DNA from: Allomuricauda sp. | GTDB taxonomy: Bacteria > Bacteroidota > Bacteroidia > Flavobacteriales > Flavobacteriaceae | NCBI GenBank assembly: GCA_030148335.1 | Contig: JASBTQ010000002.1 | Location: forward strand, 124,001 to 188,000 | Length of the DNA stretch: 64,000 bases | Reading direction: 5' to 3' | In this document: piece by piece, positions 8,120 through 17,967 of the stretch | How positions within the stretch are numbered: the first letter of the stretch is position 1 | How the letters are laid out: each line of letters starts with the position of its first letter | Program-made: the position numbers and the translations under genes | The notes under the pieces: generated by a model | Databases searched by the model: none | What the model was told of the DNA's origin: nothing | The model's input: the letters and a program-made list of their open reading frames with translations, nothing else

Positions 8120-10411
8120 CTATTGGGCAATCGGAGCTGTCAGGCAATGGCTCGGAATGCCAAAGCCGTCCACCAATACCTCAATGTGGGGGCGCAGTTC
8201 GGTGGACAACCGTTCCACCCGCTGCCGTATCGCCTTGGACTTGGTTCCGCCAATATAGCCCTGCTCCAAAAACCATCGGGCATCCGAATGGATTTCGTTA
8301 AGGGCGTAGAGTGTTCCCAATTTTTCCAATAACGCCTTGTGTTCCGCATCGGAAACCGTTTCGCAGAAATCATGGAACACCCCATAGGCCAATTCAACAC
8401 TGTAGGCTTTTCCCAAAGCCAACAAATGGGTCTGCACTTTAAGGAAGGCTTGATAGGATGGCACCCCTTTTTTGATATAGTTCCGGATACGCATGGCCAA
8501 CGTATAGGTCAGCCTTCGGGTGCGGTAACTGAAAGCATGCTTATGGAACTTGGGATTGTAGAGGTGCTCGGCATCCACTTTATTGGAATATAGAGGGTTG
8601 ATGGCGGTCAACGTATCTGAAAGCTGGCTCTGCAACAATTTGAGCACCGAGGTGAACCCGGCACTGTTGAATTCCGCCTGAAAATCCGACAGAACGCCTT
8701 TGGCGGCCAATTGGAGCAATACGGTGTTGTCACCTTCAAAAGTGGTAAAAATATCCACATCGCCCTTCAGGTCGGCAATCCGATTCTCCAACAGGTACCC
8801 TTTGCCACCACAGGCCTCCCTGCATTCTTGGATGGTATCGTTCGCAAACCTGGTGATGATGGATTTCAATCCAGCGACCTGCGTCTCTATCTTGCGTTTG
8901 TCCGGTTGGGAGTCATCACTGTAACGTTTCATCATCTCTTCCAAGGTCACGTGGTACACATACGCACTGGCAATGGAGGGTGTCAACCGGATCTGATGGG
9001 TGGGATAGTCCATGATCAGGTCCTCTTGGATTTTTACGCTGTCGTTGAACTGTCTTCGGTTCAAGGCATATTTCACGGCAATGGAAAGTGCCATCTTTGC
9101 CCCGCCAAGAGCACCACGGGCCACGCAGATGCGTCCGCCCACCAAGGTGCCCAACATGGTGAAGAACCGTTTGTTGGGGTTTTTAATGGAAGAAAAATAT
9201 GTGCCATCTTCACGTATCTCACCATATTTGTTTAGAAGGTTTTCGCGGGGGACCCTCACATTGTTGAACCATATCTTGCCATTGTCCACCCCGTTCAGGC
9301 CAAGTTTGTACCCATTGTCCTCAATGGTGATGCCCTCAAGTTCCTCATGTTTTTCATTGCGTAGGGGTACCAAAATGGCATGCACACCCTCATTTTTTCC
9401 GTCCACGATCAGTTGGGCAAAGACCGTGGCCATTTTGGAGTGCAGGGCATTCCCAATGTATTCCTTATTGTCATTTTTGCCAGGGGTCTGGATCACGATA
9501 GAGTCCGAAGCCGGTTCGTAGGTTGCGGTGGTCCTGATACCCCGTACGTTGGAACCGTGCCCCGTCTCGGTCATGGCAAAACAGCCAAGCAGCCTAGTGG
9601 CGCCTGCATCGGTCAGGTACTGGTCATGATGTCGCTTGCTGCCCAATTTTTGGATGCTTCCCCCAAACAGGCCAAACTGCACCCCGAACTTGACCGCCAA
9701 ACTTCCGTCAACGAACATCAAATGTTCAAAAATGGCGGCATAGGCAGGCATGTTTCCCGTACCCCCATATTCGGTAGGATAGGCCATGGCGCCATACCCT
9801 TTTTTTGCCAAAGCCTGCACCTGTTCCAATGTTCTGGCCCTAAAACTCTCTTTCTTTCGGAGGGTTTCCCATCTAAAGATGGGTTGGTCCAAAAACTCAC
9901 GGAAACCATCCACCGTTTGGGCATGTGGCCCTTTCAGGATGTCATCAAGGATGGCTGCGCTATACTGATCAGAGGTTTTCTCATGCACCACTTCCACATC
10001 GAACAAATGGTTGTAGTGGTTGGGCTGTATTCCCAGATTGACCTCGATGTGTTTCAGGTGGTCATTGAAACCGGTCCCGTTCTGTTGTTGGGTCAATCGT
10101 TGGCTGAACGAAGCCAAAGGGTAGGTTTCACTTTCAATGAGTTTTATTTTGGAAGAGGCAATGGTCTGCTTCCAATTTTTCATTTCCGCATCAGTGGGAG
10201 GGTTTTCCGTATTCAGCCAACGCAGCAATTGCTCTTTTTCCTTGGCTTCCAACGAATCGTCCTGCTCGATGGTCTTCATCACCACGGAAATCTCAGAAGC
10301 GGACAGCAGGTCATCGGACCATATTACATAGAAAAAAGGGATGTATTGTAGGATGCCTTGGGAATAATCAATGTCGTGCATGGTATTTTTATTGGGGCCG
10401 ATGTAGCTCAT
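8120..10411 (-). CDS. Acyl-CoA dehydrogenase / acyl-CoA oxidase-like flavoenzyme
   Basis: Probable flavin enzyme for the first step of fatty acyl-CoA beta-oxidation. At 763 residues it is nearly twice the usual acyl-CoA dehydrogenase (about 380-400) and matches the longer acyl-CoA oxidase layout. Features include CFAMTETGHGSNVRG (flavin-contact strand typical of oxidases), EACGGKGYLLENR, and TTFEGDNTVLLQ, which carries the expected catalytic-glutamate region. Whether electrons go to ETF or directly to oxygen cannot be told from sequence. It is a single gene, convergent with the head-GIN gene and divergent from ruvB. Confidence 0.88.
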   Translation of the reverse strand: MSYIGPNKNTMHDIDYSQGILQYIPFFYVIWSDDLLSASEISVVMKTIEQDDSLEAKEKEQLLRWLNTENPPTDAEMKNWKQTIASSKIKLIESETYPLASFSQRLTQQQNGTGFNDHLKHIEVNLGIQPNHYNHLFDVEVVHEKTSDQYSAAILDDILKGPHAQTVDGFREFLDQPIFRWETLRKKESFRARTLEQVQALAKKGYGAMAYPTEYGGTGNMPAYAAIFEHLMFVDGSLAVKFGVQFGLFGGSIQKLGSKRHHDQYLTDAGATRLLGCFAMTETGHGSNVRGIRTTATYEPASDSIVIQTPGKNDNKEYIGNALHSKMATVFAQLIVDGKNEGVHAILVPLRNEKHEELEGITIEDNGYKLGLNGVDNGKIWFNNVRVPRENLLNKYGEIREDGTYFSSIKNPNKRFFTMLGTLVGGRICVARGALGGAKMALSIAVKYALNRRQFNDSVKIQEDLIMDYPTHQIRLTPSIASAYVYHVTLEEMMKRYSDDSQPDKRKIETQVAGLKSIITRFANDTIQECREACGGKGYLLENRIADLKGDVDIFTTFEGDNTVLLQLAAKGVLSDFQAEFNSAGFTSVLKLLQSQLSDTLTAINPLYSNKVDAEHLYNPKFHKHAFSYRTRRLTYTLAMRIRNYIKKGVPSYQAFLKVQTHLLALGKAYSVELAYGVFHDFCETVSDAEHKALLEKLGTLYALNEIHSDARWFLEQGYIGGTKSKAIRQRVERLSTELRPHIEVLVDGFGIPSHCLTAPIAQ

Positions 10412-10504
10412 TTTTTAATATAACTAAGGTAAGGCTTAGATTTTGAAGGTGGGAACCAAAACTCATTTTAGGAAGAATGGTTTCAGGCGGATGGGGTTTT
10501 CAAT

Positions 10505-10512
10505 TATATTTG
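10505..10512 (+). promoter_or_regulatory. -7 promoter box (TATATTTG) of ruvB
   Basis: TATATTTG fits the Bacteroidota TAnnTTTG -7 element and lies 8 bases before the ruvB ATG. No clear TTG occurs at the -33 position (ATGGTTTC there), so the call is moderate. Confidence 0.55.
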
Positions 10513-10519
10513 TTGAGCG

Positions 10520-11542
10520 ATGAACGAAAACTTAGATCCAACGGCCAGTAATTTTTCCCAAGAGGAGCTCGATATTGAAAGGGCCCTCCGTCCCGTCACT
10601 TTTGATGATTTTACGGGACAGGCCCAGGTATTGGAAAACCTAAAGGTTTTTGTGCAGGCCGCCAATCTGAGAGGAGAGGCATTGGATCACACCCTTTTTC
10701 ACGGACCTCCGGGTCTGGGAAAAACCACACTGGCACATATTTTGGCCAACGAGTTGGGCGTGGGCATCAAAGTGACCTCGGGACCTGTTTTGGACAAGCC
10801 GGGCGATTTGGCTGGTTTGCTCACCAATCTGGACGAACGGGATGTGCTGTTCATTGACGAGATCCACCGACTCAGCCCCATTGTTGAGGAGTACCTCTAC
10901 TCGGCCATGGAAGATTATAAGATCGATATCATGATCGAGACCGGTCCGAATGCTAGGACTGTCCAGATCAACCTGAGTCCGTTTACCTTGATAGGCGCCA
11001 CCACCCGTTCCGGATTGCTGACAGCTCCCATGCGGGCGAGGTTCGGCATCCAGAGCAGATTGGAATACTACAACACGGAACTGCTCTCCACCATTGTGGA
11101 ACGAAGTGCGGAAATCCTCAAAGTGCCTATCACCCAAGAAGCGGCTATTGAAATTGCAGGACGGAGCAGGGGCACCCCACGGATTTGCAATGCCCTTTTG
11201 CGCAGGGTCAGGGATTTTGCCCAGATCAAAGGAAATGGGAACATCGATTTGGATATTTCCCAATTTGGGTTGAAAGCTTTGAATGTGGATGCCCACGGAT
11301 TGGATGAGATGGACAATAAGATCCTGACCACCATCATCGACAAGTTCAAAGGAGGTCCGGTGGGGATCACCACCTTGGCCACCGCAGTATCCGAAAGTGC
11401 AGAGACCATTGAAGAGGTTTATGAACCCTTTCTCATCCAACAAGGGTTTATCATGCGGACCCCAAGAGGTCGTGAAGTGACCGAATTGGCATATAAACAT
11501 TTGGGTCGAATAAAGGGAGGCCTTCAAGGAGGCTTGTTTTAA
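10520..11542 (+). CDS. ruvB: Holliday junction branch migration ATPase RuvB
   Basis: Hexameric AAA+ motor that drives branch migration with RuvA during recombination and repair. The 340-residue length is standard. Walker A is GPPGLGKTT (about residues 58-66), Walker B is FIDEIHRL, and sensor 1 is GATTRSGLL. The C-terminal winged helix ends with [16 protein letters not shown]. Unusually for many bacteria it is not next to ruvA, which lies about 6 kb downstream at 17381. It has its own promoter box, and a terminator-like hairpin follows. Confidence 0.97.
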   Translation: MNENLDPTASNFSQEELDIERALRPVTFDDFTGQAQVLENLKVFVQAANLRGEALDHTLFHGPPGLGKTTLAHILANELGVGIKVTSGPVLDKPGDLAGLLTNLDERDVLFIDEIHRLSPIVEEYLYSAMEDYKIDIMIETGPNARTVQINLSPFTLIGATTRSGLLTAPMRARFGIQSRLEYYNTELLSTIVERSAEILKVPITQEAAIEIAGRSRGTPRICNALLRRVRDFAQIKGNGNIDLDISQFGLKALNVDAHGLDEMDNKILTTIIDKFKGGPVGITTLATAVSESAETIEEVYEPFLIQQGFIMRTPRGREVTELAYKHLGRIKGGLQGGLF

Positions 11543-11592
11543 CCCGGATTTCTAATCAAAAAAAAAACCTAAAGCTTGCCGGGTTGTTTATT
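11541..11592 (+). terminator. Terminator-like hairpin after ruvB
   Basis: AACCCGG at 11541-11547 pairs perfectly with CCGGGTT at 11579-11585 across a 31-base A-rich loop and is followed by a T-rich run (GTTTATTTTT). The right arm also contains the TTG of the next promoter, so the end of ruvB and the start of the toxin-antitoxin pair interlock. Confidence 0.55.
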
Positions 11593-11617
11593 TTTACGTA
11601 TGAAATATTTATTTTTG
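11584..11617 (+). promoter_or_regulatory. Promoter of the antitoxin-toxin pair (TTG ... TATTTTTG)
   Basis: TTG at 11584-11586 and TATTTTTG at 11610-11617 lie 26 bases apart (start to start), the spacing expected of the Bacteroidota -33/-7 promoter. The antitoxin ATG at 11626 follows 8 bases later. Confidence 0.75.
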
Positions 11618-11625
11618 TCGTATAA

Positions 11626-11889
11626 ATGGATGCCATGGATGCCAAAATCACATTGTCTTTTGATAAGGAAGTTATCGAAAAAGCAAAGGCGTATGCCAAA
11701 AGGAACAATATGAGCCTTTCCCGGCTGACGGAATATATTCTTTCCCAAATCACTGAAAAGCCCTATCAAAATTTGGATGAATTGCCCATTTCAGATTGGG
11801 TAAACAGCGTGGCAGAGGGAGAGGCGGAATATGTGAGACCTACTTCTCGCAAAAAGCTGAAATCCGAATTCATGGAATCCCGTAAATGA
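11626..11889 (+). CDS. Putative antitoxin (DUF6364-like, ribbon-helix-helix type)
   Basis: Small DNA-binding antitoxin expected to neutralise the PIN protein encoded next and to repress its own promoter. The 87-residue protein begins with a short strand (DAKITLSFDKEVIEKAKAY) followed by two helices, the pattern of ribbon-helix-helix antitoxins, and has a charged C-terminal tail that would contact the toxin. Its stop overlaps the toxin start (ATGA at 11886). An alternative ATG at 11635 would give 84 residues and removes only MDA. Family assignment is from pattern and neighbour. Confidence 0.75.
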   Translation: MDAMDAKITLSFDKEVIEKAKAYAKRNNMSLSRLTEYILSQITEKPYQNLDELPISDWVNSVAEGEAEYVRPTSRKKLKSEFMESRK

Positions 11890-12308
11890 GGATATTTGTA
11901 GATGCCAATGTGCTGGTGGCAGTATTGAACAGACAATACCCGCTGTATGCACATGCTGCTCGGATTTTGAGTTTGGCCGATTCTTCAAAATATAAAGTGT
12001 TCACTTCGCCTATTTGCTTGGCCATAGCATTTTATTTCGCCGAAAAAAAGAGCGGTACACAGAAGGCCGCTGAAAAAATTTCCATTCTTTCCCATAAACT
12101 GCAAATTGCAACGGCTGATGTTTCGGTTGTCAAAAAAACGGTGGCCAATCCTGCCATTAACGATTTCGAGGATGGTTTGGAGTACTATTCGGCATTGCTG
12201 GCAGGTTGCCAGATTATTGTGACCGAAGATGTGACTGACTTCTATTTTTCTGAGATTCCAGTGTACGACTGTCGTGCGTTTGTGCGATATGTTTTGGAAA
12301 ACAGCTAA
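11886..12308 (+). CDS. PIN-domain toxin (VapC-like ribonuclease)
   Basis: Likely toxin ribonuclease of a type II toxin-antitoxin pair. The 140-residue protein starts with FVDANVLV, whose Asp6 is the first PIN acidic residue. Later acidic positions occur in NDFEDGLEYYSA and TEDVTDFYF, which fit the third and fourth sites. The usual second acidic residue after TSP is less clear (ICLAIAF, then FAEKK), so catalytic competence is not certain. It is translationally coupled to the antitoxin by a 4-base overlap. Confidence 0.8.
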   Translation: MRIFVDANVLVAVLNRQYPLYAHAARILSLADSSKYKVFTSPICLAIAFYFAEKKSGTQKAAEKISILSHKLQIATADVSVVKKTVANPAINDFEDGLEYYSALLAGCQIIVTEDVTDFYFSEIPVYDCRAFVRYVLENS

Positions 12309-12326
12309 TCGGTTGTATTTTTAAGG

Positions 12327-13250
12327 ATGCAGTCCATTTCCCAACGCACGTCCCTTATTAAAGCCGAAGCCAAGCGCCTCGGTTTTTTGTCTTGTGGTGT
12401 TTCCAAAGCAGGTTTTTTGGAAGAGGAAGCGCCCCGTCTGGAAAAATGGCTCAACCAGAATAGGCATGGAGAAATGCAGTACATGGAAAACCATTTTGAC
12501 AAGCGTCTCGACCCCACAAAATTGGTGGAAGGTTCCAAGTCGGTCATTTCCCTGTTGTTGAATTACTTTCCATCCGAACAACAAAACCCGGAGTCCTATA
12601 AAATCTCCAAGTATGCCTACGGAACGGATTATCACTTTGTGATAAAGGACAAGCTCAAGAGCCTTTTGCATTTTATCCAAGAAGAAATTGGGGAAGTGCA
12701 CGGAAGGGCCTTTGTGGATTCCGCACCTGTGCTGGACAAGGCCTGGGCGGCCAAAAGCGGTCTGGGGTGGATCGGGAAGCACAGCAACCTGTTGACCCAG
12801 CAAGTGGGGTCCTTTTATTTCATTGCCGAATTGATCGTGGACCTGGACCTGGAATACGATACACCGGTCACCGATCATTGCGGTACCTGCACCGCCTGTA
12901 TCGATGCCTGCCCTACGCAGGCCATCGTGGAACCCTATGTGGTGGATGGGAGTAAGTGCATTTCCTATTTCACCATCGAGCTGAAAAATGAAATTCCTGG
13001 GGAGTTCCAGGGAAAATTTGACGAATGGATGTTCGGGTGCGATGTCTGCCAGGATGTGTGCCCTTGGAACCGTTTTTCCAAACCGCATCGGGAACCTTTG
13101 TTCGATCCCAACCCAGAATTGTTGTCCTTCACGAAAAAGGATTGGGAAGAGATCACAGAGGACGTTTTTAAAAAGGTATTCCAGAAATCAGCGGTGAAAC
13201 GGACCAAACTTTCCGGCCTAAAGCGCAACATTGATTTTCTCAAGAATTAA
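12327..13250 (+). CDS. queG: Epoxyqueuosine reductase QueG
   Basis: Cobalamin- and iron-sulfur-dependent enzyme that reduces epoxyqueuosine to queuosine in tRNA, the last step of queuosine synthesis. The 307-residue product carries two ferredoxin-type 4Fe-4S clusters: [15 protein letters not shown] (around residue 190) and [11 protein letters not shown] (around residue 235). The N-terminal part holds the DUF1730 cobalamin-binding region. It lies 18 bases after the PIN toxin; a weak -7 like box TATTTTTA (12316-12323) precedes the ATG, so it may have its own promoter. Confidence 0.95.
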   Translation: MQSISQRTSLIKAEAKRLGFLSCGVSKAGFLEEEAPRLEKWLNQNRHGEMQYMENHFDKRLDPTKLVEGSKSVISLLLNYFPSEQQNPESYKISKYAYGTDYHFVIKDKLKSLLHFIQEEIGEVHGRAFVDSAPVLDKAWAAKSGLGWIGKHSNLLTQQVGSFYFIAELIVDLDLEYDTPVTDHCGTCTACIDACPTQAIVEPYVVDGSKCISYFTIELKNEIPGEFQGKFDEWMFGCDVCQDVCPWNRFSKPHREPLFDPNPELLSFTKKDWEEITEDVFKKVFQKSAVKRTKLSGLKRNIDFLKN

Positions 13251-13383
13251 AACTTACCAAAGAATTTTACCAAAAAAACTTTGTTTGGCAGTTTGGATGG
13301 AAAAAATGCTATATTGATGATGTTTTTTTTGAGGAATTGATATTTGCTCAAAACCAGACCACAAAACTAACTGAACTCCGACT

Positions 13384-14931
13384 ATGATCAAGATGACCAA
13401 ACCCAAACTGAGTTTTTGGCAGATTTTCAATATGAACGTTGGATTCCTTGGGATCCAATATAGCTTTGGCCTCCAACAGAGTGCCGTAAACTCCATATTT
13501 CTTTGGCTTGGCGCAAAAGAAGAAATGTTGCCCATACTTAATATTGCAGGCCCTGTGACTGGATTGGTGGTCCAGCCAATCGTTGGGGCGATTTCAGACA
13601 AAACTTGGTCATTCAAATGGGGCCGTAGGAAACCCTTCTTTTTGATAGGGGCCATTATGGCAAGTATTTGCCTTTTTGCCTTTCCCCAAAGCCCTTCGCT
13701 GTGGTTCGCTGCCGGGTTGTTTTGGATTTTGGATGTGGGCAACAACATGGCGATGGAACCCTATCGTGCGTTTGTCGGGGATAAACTTCCCGATGAGCAA
13801 TTGAGTTTGGGCTACCAAATGCAAAGTCTTTTTGTTGGAGCTGGTATTTTGTTAGCAACCGGGGCCATTGTTTTTTTTCAGAAATTTTTTGGAGCTGAAG
13901 AACCAGAAGTGATCGGGGTAATTCCCAAATGGGTATTTTATCCTTTTCTGATAGGTTCCATTTTATCCATAGTGACCATTCTATGGTCGGTGTTGAAAAC
14001 TCCAGAGATTCCCCCAAGCGAGGAAGAAATAAAAAGCATACATGAATTTAACAAAGGCAAGCCTTCGGCATTTGTCCAGATAGTAGGGGTGGTATTCATC
14101 CTTTTTTCCCTGCCCTTGGTATTGGGATTTTTAATAGGTAAACAATATCCAGCTCTATTTGAGGATATTAACTTATGGGTGGTTATTGTGCTATTGATAT
14201 GTACCGTTTGGTTCTCTTACCTCTTTCGACTCATAAAAAAGAACACGGACAATGCCTCGATCAAAAAGTTTGCAGATGTCCTGGCCCCTTTCTTGGAAGT
14301 AGGGAATGCTGTAAAGGACATGCCCAAGTTCATGTGGAAAATAGCTGCGGTCTATCTTTTCCAATGGTATGCATTATTTGTTTATTGGCAATTCATCACA
14401 CCGCTTTTACGAGTGACGATGGAAATGGATACTTCCGAAGCGACTGCCCAAGCAGCGACAATGAGTTTGACTTACAATATTGTGACTACAATTGTTGCGC
14501 TTCTTTTGGTGCCATTGACAGTGCGCTTTGGGGGTAAAAAGGTCTATGCATTAAGTTTGGTTGGTACTGCCGTGGCACTTTTTGCCATTCCCCAGATTTC
14601 CGACCCTGTCCGTGTGTTGTTTCCCATGGTGTTGTTCGGTATCGGTTGGGCTGCCATGATGGGGATTCCATACAGCATGGTCTCCAAAATTGTGCCCCAA
14701 CAACGGCGAGGGGTATATATGGGAATTTTGAACATGATGATCGTGATCCCCATGTTCATACAGACCATTTCTTTCGGTCCGATCTTTAAAAACCTATTGG
14801 GGGCAAATTCCGTGAATGCCATCCTATTTGCAGGAACTTGCTTTGTCATTGCGGCTATTTTGGCCATGCGGCTCACCCTTCCCAAAAGCAAGAGGGATAC
14901 TGAATTGGATGTGGAAATCCCGGAGATTTAG
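13384..14931 (+). CDS. MFS sugar:cation symporter (SLC45/GPH-like)
   Basis: Probable proton- or sodium-coupled sugar uptake permease of the inner membrane. The 515-residue protein has about twelve helices. GAISDKTWSFKWGRRKPF (around residues 70-90) contains the D-x5-G-R-R-K/R loop 2-3 signature of major facilitator transporters, and the second-half counterpart is VRFGGKKVYAL. The closest group by feel is the SLC45-like MFS common in Flavobacteriia next to glucan or sucrose enzymes, but no sugar enzyme is adjacent here, so the substrate is unknown. Alternative ATG at 13393 (MTKPKLSF). Confidence 0.82.
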   Translation: MIKMTKPKLSFWQIFNMNVGFLGIQYSFGLQQSAVNSIFLWLGAKEEMLPILNIAGPVTGLVVQPIVGAISDKTWSFKWGRRKPFFLIGAIMASICLFAFPQSPSLWFAAGLFWILDVGNNMAMEPYRAFVGDKLPDEQLSLGYQMQSLFVGAGILLATGAIVFFQKFFGAEEPEVIGVIPKWVFYPFLIGSILSIVTILWSVLKTPEIPPSEEEIKSIHEFNKGKPSAFVQIVGVVFILFSLPLVLGFLIGKQYPALFEDINLWVVIVLLICTVWFSYLFRLIKKNTDNASIKKFADVLAPFLEVGNAVKDMPKFMWKIAAVYLFQWYALFVYWQFITPLLRVTMEMDTSEATAQAATMSLTYNIVTTIVALLLVPLTVRFGGKKVYALSLVGTAVALFAIPQISDPVRVLFPMVLFGIGWAAMMGIPYSMVSKIVPQQRRGVYMGILNMMIVIPMFIQTISFGPIFKNLLGANSVNAILFAGTCFVIAAILAMRLTLPKSKRDTELDVEIPEI

Positions 14932-15048
14932 AAAGGGGATTAAAACCTTTATTGTGGTTGAAGGCTTGATTTTATATCAAAATAGGTGTTTATGGTATTA
15001 CCTAAAAACCATGGAATGCCCTACCTTTACCCTTTCATTGACTACTAT

Positions 15049-17346
15049 ATGAGTAAGGAAAAGCAAAGACGGGAAGCGTTACTTTATCACGCAAAACCAC
15101 AACCGGGAAAGATAAAGATAGTACCGACCAAACCGTATTCAACACAAAGAGACTTGGCATTGGCCTACTCCCCCGGAGTAGCGGAACCTTGTTTGGAGAT
15201 CGCAAAGAACAAGGACGATGTCTATAAATATACCGCCAAGGGAAACATTGTGGCCGTGATATCCAATGGAACGGCCGTTCTGGGGCTGGGCAATATTGGC
15301 CCTGAGGCCTCAAAGCCCGTGATGGAAGGAAAAAGCCTTCTGTTCAAGATTTTTGCCGATATCGATGGGATTGACATTGAATTGGATACTGAGGATGTGG
15401 ACAAGTTCATCGAAACCGTCAAAACCATAGCCCCTACGTTTGGGGGCATAAATTTGGAAGATATCAAGGCTCCCGAAGCCTTCGAGATAGAAAGACGCCT
15501 GAAGGAAGAACTGGACATTCCGGTCATGCACGATGACCAGCACGGCACCGCCATCATTTCGGCAGCCGCTTTGATCAATGCCTTGGAGATCGCCAACAAA
15601 AAAATAGAGGAAGTAAAGATCGTGGTCAGTGGCGCGGGTGCCGCGGCCGTTTCCTGTACCAAGCTATACAAAGCGTTCGGTGCAAGGGGGGAGAACATCG
15701 TAATGTTGGACAGCAAGGGAGTCATCCGAAGCGATAGGGAAAACCTTTCCTCGGAAAAAGCTGAGTTTGCCACAGATCGCAAAATAGACACGCTTGAAGA
15801 GGCGATGGTGGATTCCGATGTGTTCATCGGGCTTTCCATAGCCAATATTGTTACGCCAAAGATGCTCAAGTCCATGGCGAAAGATCCCATCGTTTTTGCC
15901 ATGGCCAATCCAGACCCTGAAATCGAGTATGACCTGGCCTGCAAGACCCGAAAGGACATTATTATGGCAACAGGCCGCTCGGACCATCCCAACCAAGTGA
16001 ACAATGTACTTGGATTCCCCTTTATTTTTAGGGGAGCGTTGGATGTTAGGGCCACAAAGATCAATGAAGAAATGAAAATGGCCGCTGTACGTGCCTTGGC
16101 CGATCTGACCCGGGAATCCGTGCCGGAGCAGGTGAACATCGCCTATGATACAACGCGGTTGACCTTTGGAAGGGACTACATCATCCCGAAACCATTTGAC
16201 CCCCGATTGATCACCAAAATCCCCCCTGCAGTGGCAAGGGCTGCCATGGAGAGTGGTGTGGCCAAGATGCCCATTCAGGATTGGGAGGGGTATGAGGAAG
16301 AACTCTATCAAAGATCGGGCAATGACAACAAGGTTGTCCGTTTGATGCATAATAGGGCCAAACAGAACCCCAAACGCATCGTTTTTGCCGAAGCGGAATT
16401 GCTGGATGTGCTGAAAGCGGCACAGATCGTGTACGAAGAGGGCATTGCGACCCCCATATTGTTAGGACACAGGGAAACCATTGAGAACCTTAAGAAAGAA
16501 CTTGATTTTGATGCGAAGGTGCCCATCATCGACCCAAGAGCGGATGAGTCTAAGGAGTTGCGGATAAAATATGCGTTGAAACTCTGGGAATCCAGAAAGC
16601 GAAAAGGCGAGACCAAATACAGTGCCCGGGTGAATATGGGCAAACGCAACTATTTTGGTGCCATGATGCTCCAAGAAGGTGATGCCGATGGAATGATCTC
16701 GGGGTATTCAAGATCTTACCCAAGGGTGCTTCGTCCCGTTTTTGAAGTATTGGGCAGGGCCAAGGGGGTGAAAAATGCCTCCACGGTCAATATCATGATC
16801 ACCGAACGTGGGCCCCTTTTCTTGGCCGACACGTCCATCAACATTGATCCAAGTGCGGAGGATTTGGCAGAAATCGCACGAATGACCGCCAATGTGGCGA
16901 AAACTTTTGGTTTCAATCCGGTGATGGCCATGCTTTCCTATGCCAACTTTGGATCGTCCAGCCACCCACATGCACAAAAAGTGAAGGAGGCGGTGCGGAT
17001 ATTGCACGAAACTGATCCCGAATTGGTCGTGGATGGAGAGATCCAGACCGATTTTGCCCTCAGCCAAGAACTGTGCAACAACAACTTCCCGTTTTCAAAA
17101 ATATCCGGAAAAAAGGTGAACACGCTGATTTTCCCGAATTTGGAATCGGCCAACATCACCTACAAATTGCTCAAGGGACTCAACGAAGCGGATTCCATCG
17201 GTCCCATTATGTTGGGACTGCCCAGGGCGGCACACATCCTGCAATTGGGTGCCAGTGTGGATGAAATGGTGAACATGGCCGCCGTTGCGGTCATCGATGC
17301 CCAAGAACGGGAAAAGAGGAGGAAGGCCAGAATGGAGGCGGAATAA
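15049..17346 (+). CDS. maeB: NADP-dependent malic enzyme with phosphotransacetylase-like domain
   Basis: Oxidatively decarboxylates malate to pyruvate, yielding NADPH. The 765-residue protein joins a malic enzyme domain (about residues 1-425; YSPGVAEPCLEIA, HDDQHGTAIISAAA and the NAD(P) loop VVSGAGAAAVSC) to a phosphate acetyltransferase-like domain (about 435-765) that in MaeB enzymes serves regulation rather than catalysis. I take the start at 15049 (MSKEKQRREALLYHAK), where the family begins; the frame is open back to 14986 but the extra 21 residues look unrelated. ruvA follows 34 bases later. Confidence 0.95.
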   Translation: MSKEKQRREALLYHAKPQPGKIKIVPTKPYSTQRDLALAYSPGVAEPCLEIAKNKDDVYKYTAKGNIVAVISNGTAVLGLGNIGPEASKPVMEGKSLLFKIFADIDGIDIELDTEDVDKFIETVKTIAPTFGGINLEDIKAPEAFEIERRLKEELDIPVMHDDQHGTAIISAAALINALEIANKKIEEVKIVVSGAGAAAVSCTKLYKAFGARGENIVMLDSKGVIRSDRENLSSEKAEFATDRKIDTLEEAMVDSDVFIGLSIANIVTPKMLKSMAKDPIVFAMANPDPEIEYDLACKTRKDIIMATGRSDHPNQVNNVLGFPFIFRGALDVRATKINEEMKMAAVRALADLTRESVPEQVNIAYDTTRLTFGRDYIIPKPFDPRLITKIPPAVARAAMESGVAKMPIQDWEGYEEELYQRSGNDNKVVRLMHNRAKQNPKRIVFAEAELLDVLKAAQIVYEEGIATPILLGHRETIENLKKELDFDAKVPIIDPRADESKELRIKYALKLWESRKRKGETKYSARVNMGKRNYFGAMMLQEGDADGMISGYSRSYPRVLRPVFEVLGRAKGVKNASTVNIMITERGPLFLADTSINIDPSAEDLAEIARMTANVAKTFGFNPVMAMLSYANFGSSSHPHAQKVKEAVRILHETDPELVVDGEIQTDFALSQELCNNNFPFSKISGKKVNTLIFPNLESANITYKLLKGLNEADSIGPIMLGLPRAAHILQLGASVDEMVNMAAVAVIDAQEREKRRKARMEAE

Positions 17347-17380
17347 TTTTCAAAGCATACCACCGAACAACCGATTTGTT

Positions 17381-17962
17381 ATGATCGATCATTTAAGAGG
17401 AAGACTGGTAGAGAAAAACCCGACCTATGTGGTTGTGGAGTGCAACGGCGTGGGCTATTTCCTGAACATTTCGCTGCACACTTTTTCGTTGCTGAAAGAC
17501 GATGAGAACATCCATATTTATACCCATTTATTGGTCAAGGAAGATTCCCATACCCTTTTTGGTTTTATGGAAAGATCGGAGCGTGAGGTTTTCCGTTTGC
17601 TGATCTCGGTTTCAGGGGTCGGTTCCAGTACCGCAAGGACCATGTTGTCCTCCCTTTCCCCCACCGATGTAAGGGATGCCATTGCCAATGGGGATGTGGC
17701 CTCCATACAGGCTGTCAAAGGGATTGGGGCCAAGACGGCCCAACGTGTCATTTTAGACCTCAAGGACAAGATTTTGAAAGTCTATGACATGGGTGAAGTT
17801 TCAACAACATCAAACAATACAAATAAAGAAGAAGCGTTATCTGCATTAGAGGTTCTTGGTTTCGCCAGAAGGCAATCTGAAAAGGTCGTCGAGAAGGTGT
17901 TGTCCGAAGACACTTCGCTAAGCGTTGAGAACATTATTAAACGGGCGCTGAAAAATTTGTAA
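17381..17962 (+). CDS. ruvA: Holliday junction DNA-binding protein RuvA
   Basis: Tetrameric junction-binding partner of RuvB. The start at 17381 gives MIDHLRGRLVEKNP, the conserved beginning, and 193 residues, the normal length. The OB-fold is at residues 1-62. Helix-hairpin-helix motifs are at about 72-127 (LISVSGVGSSTARTM and VKGIGAKTAQRVILDL), and the mobile RuvB-contact domain is at about 145-193. The frame extends upstream to 17285 into maeB but without family similarity. sprA begins 5 bases after the stop, a ruvA-sprA arrangement I recall as common in flavobacteria. Confidence 0.96.
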   Translation: MIDHLRGRLVEKNPTYVVVECNGVGYFLNISLHTFSLLKDDENIHIYTHLLVKEDSHTLFGFMERSEREVFRLLISVSGVGSSTARTMLSSLSPTDVRDAIANGDVASIQAVKGIGAKTAQRVILDLKDKILKVYDMGEVSTTSNNTNKEEALSALEVLGFARRQSEKVVEKVLSEDTSLSVENIIKRALKNL

Positions 17963-17967
17963 CTAGT

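Noticed and set aside
9380..10351. A 323-codon open frame on the plus strand
   Set aside because: Antisense to the acyl-CoA oxidase-like gene, whose motifs are clear; codon pattern is a mirror of that gene.
17285..17380. Longer start for RuvA
   Set aside because: Overlaps the end of malic enzyme and adds residues absent from RuvA.
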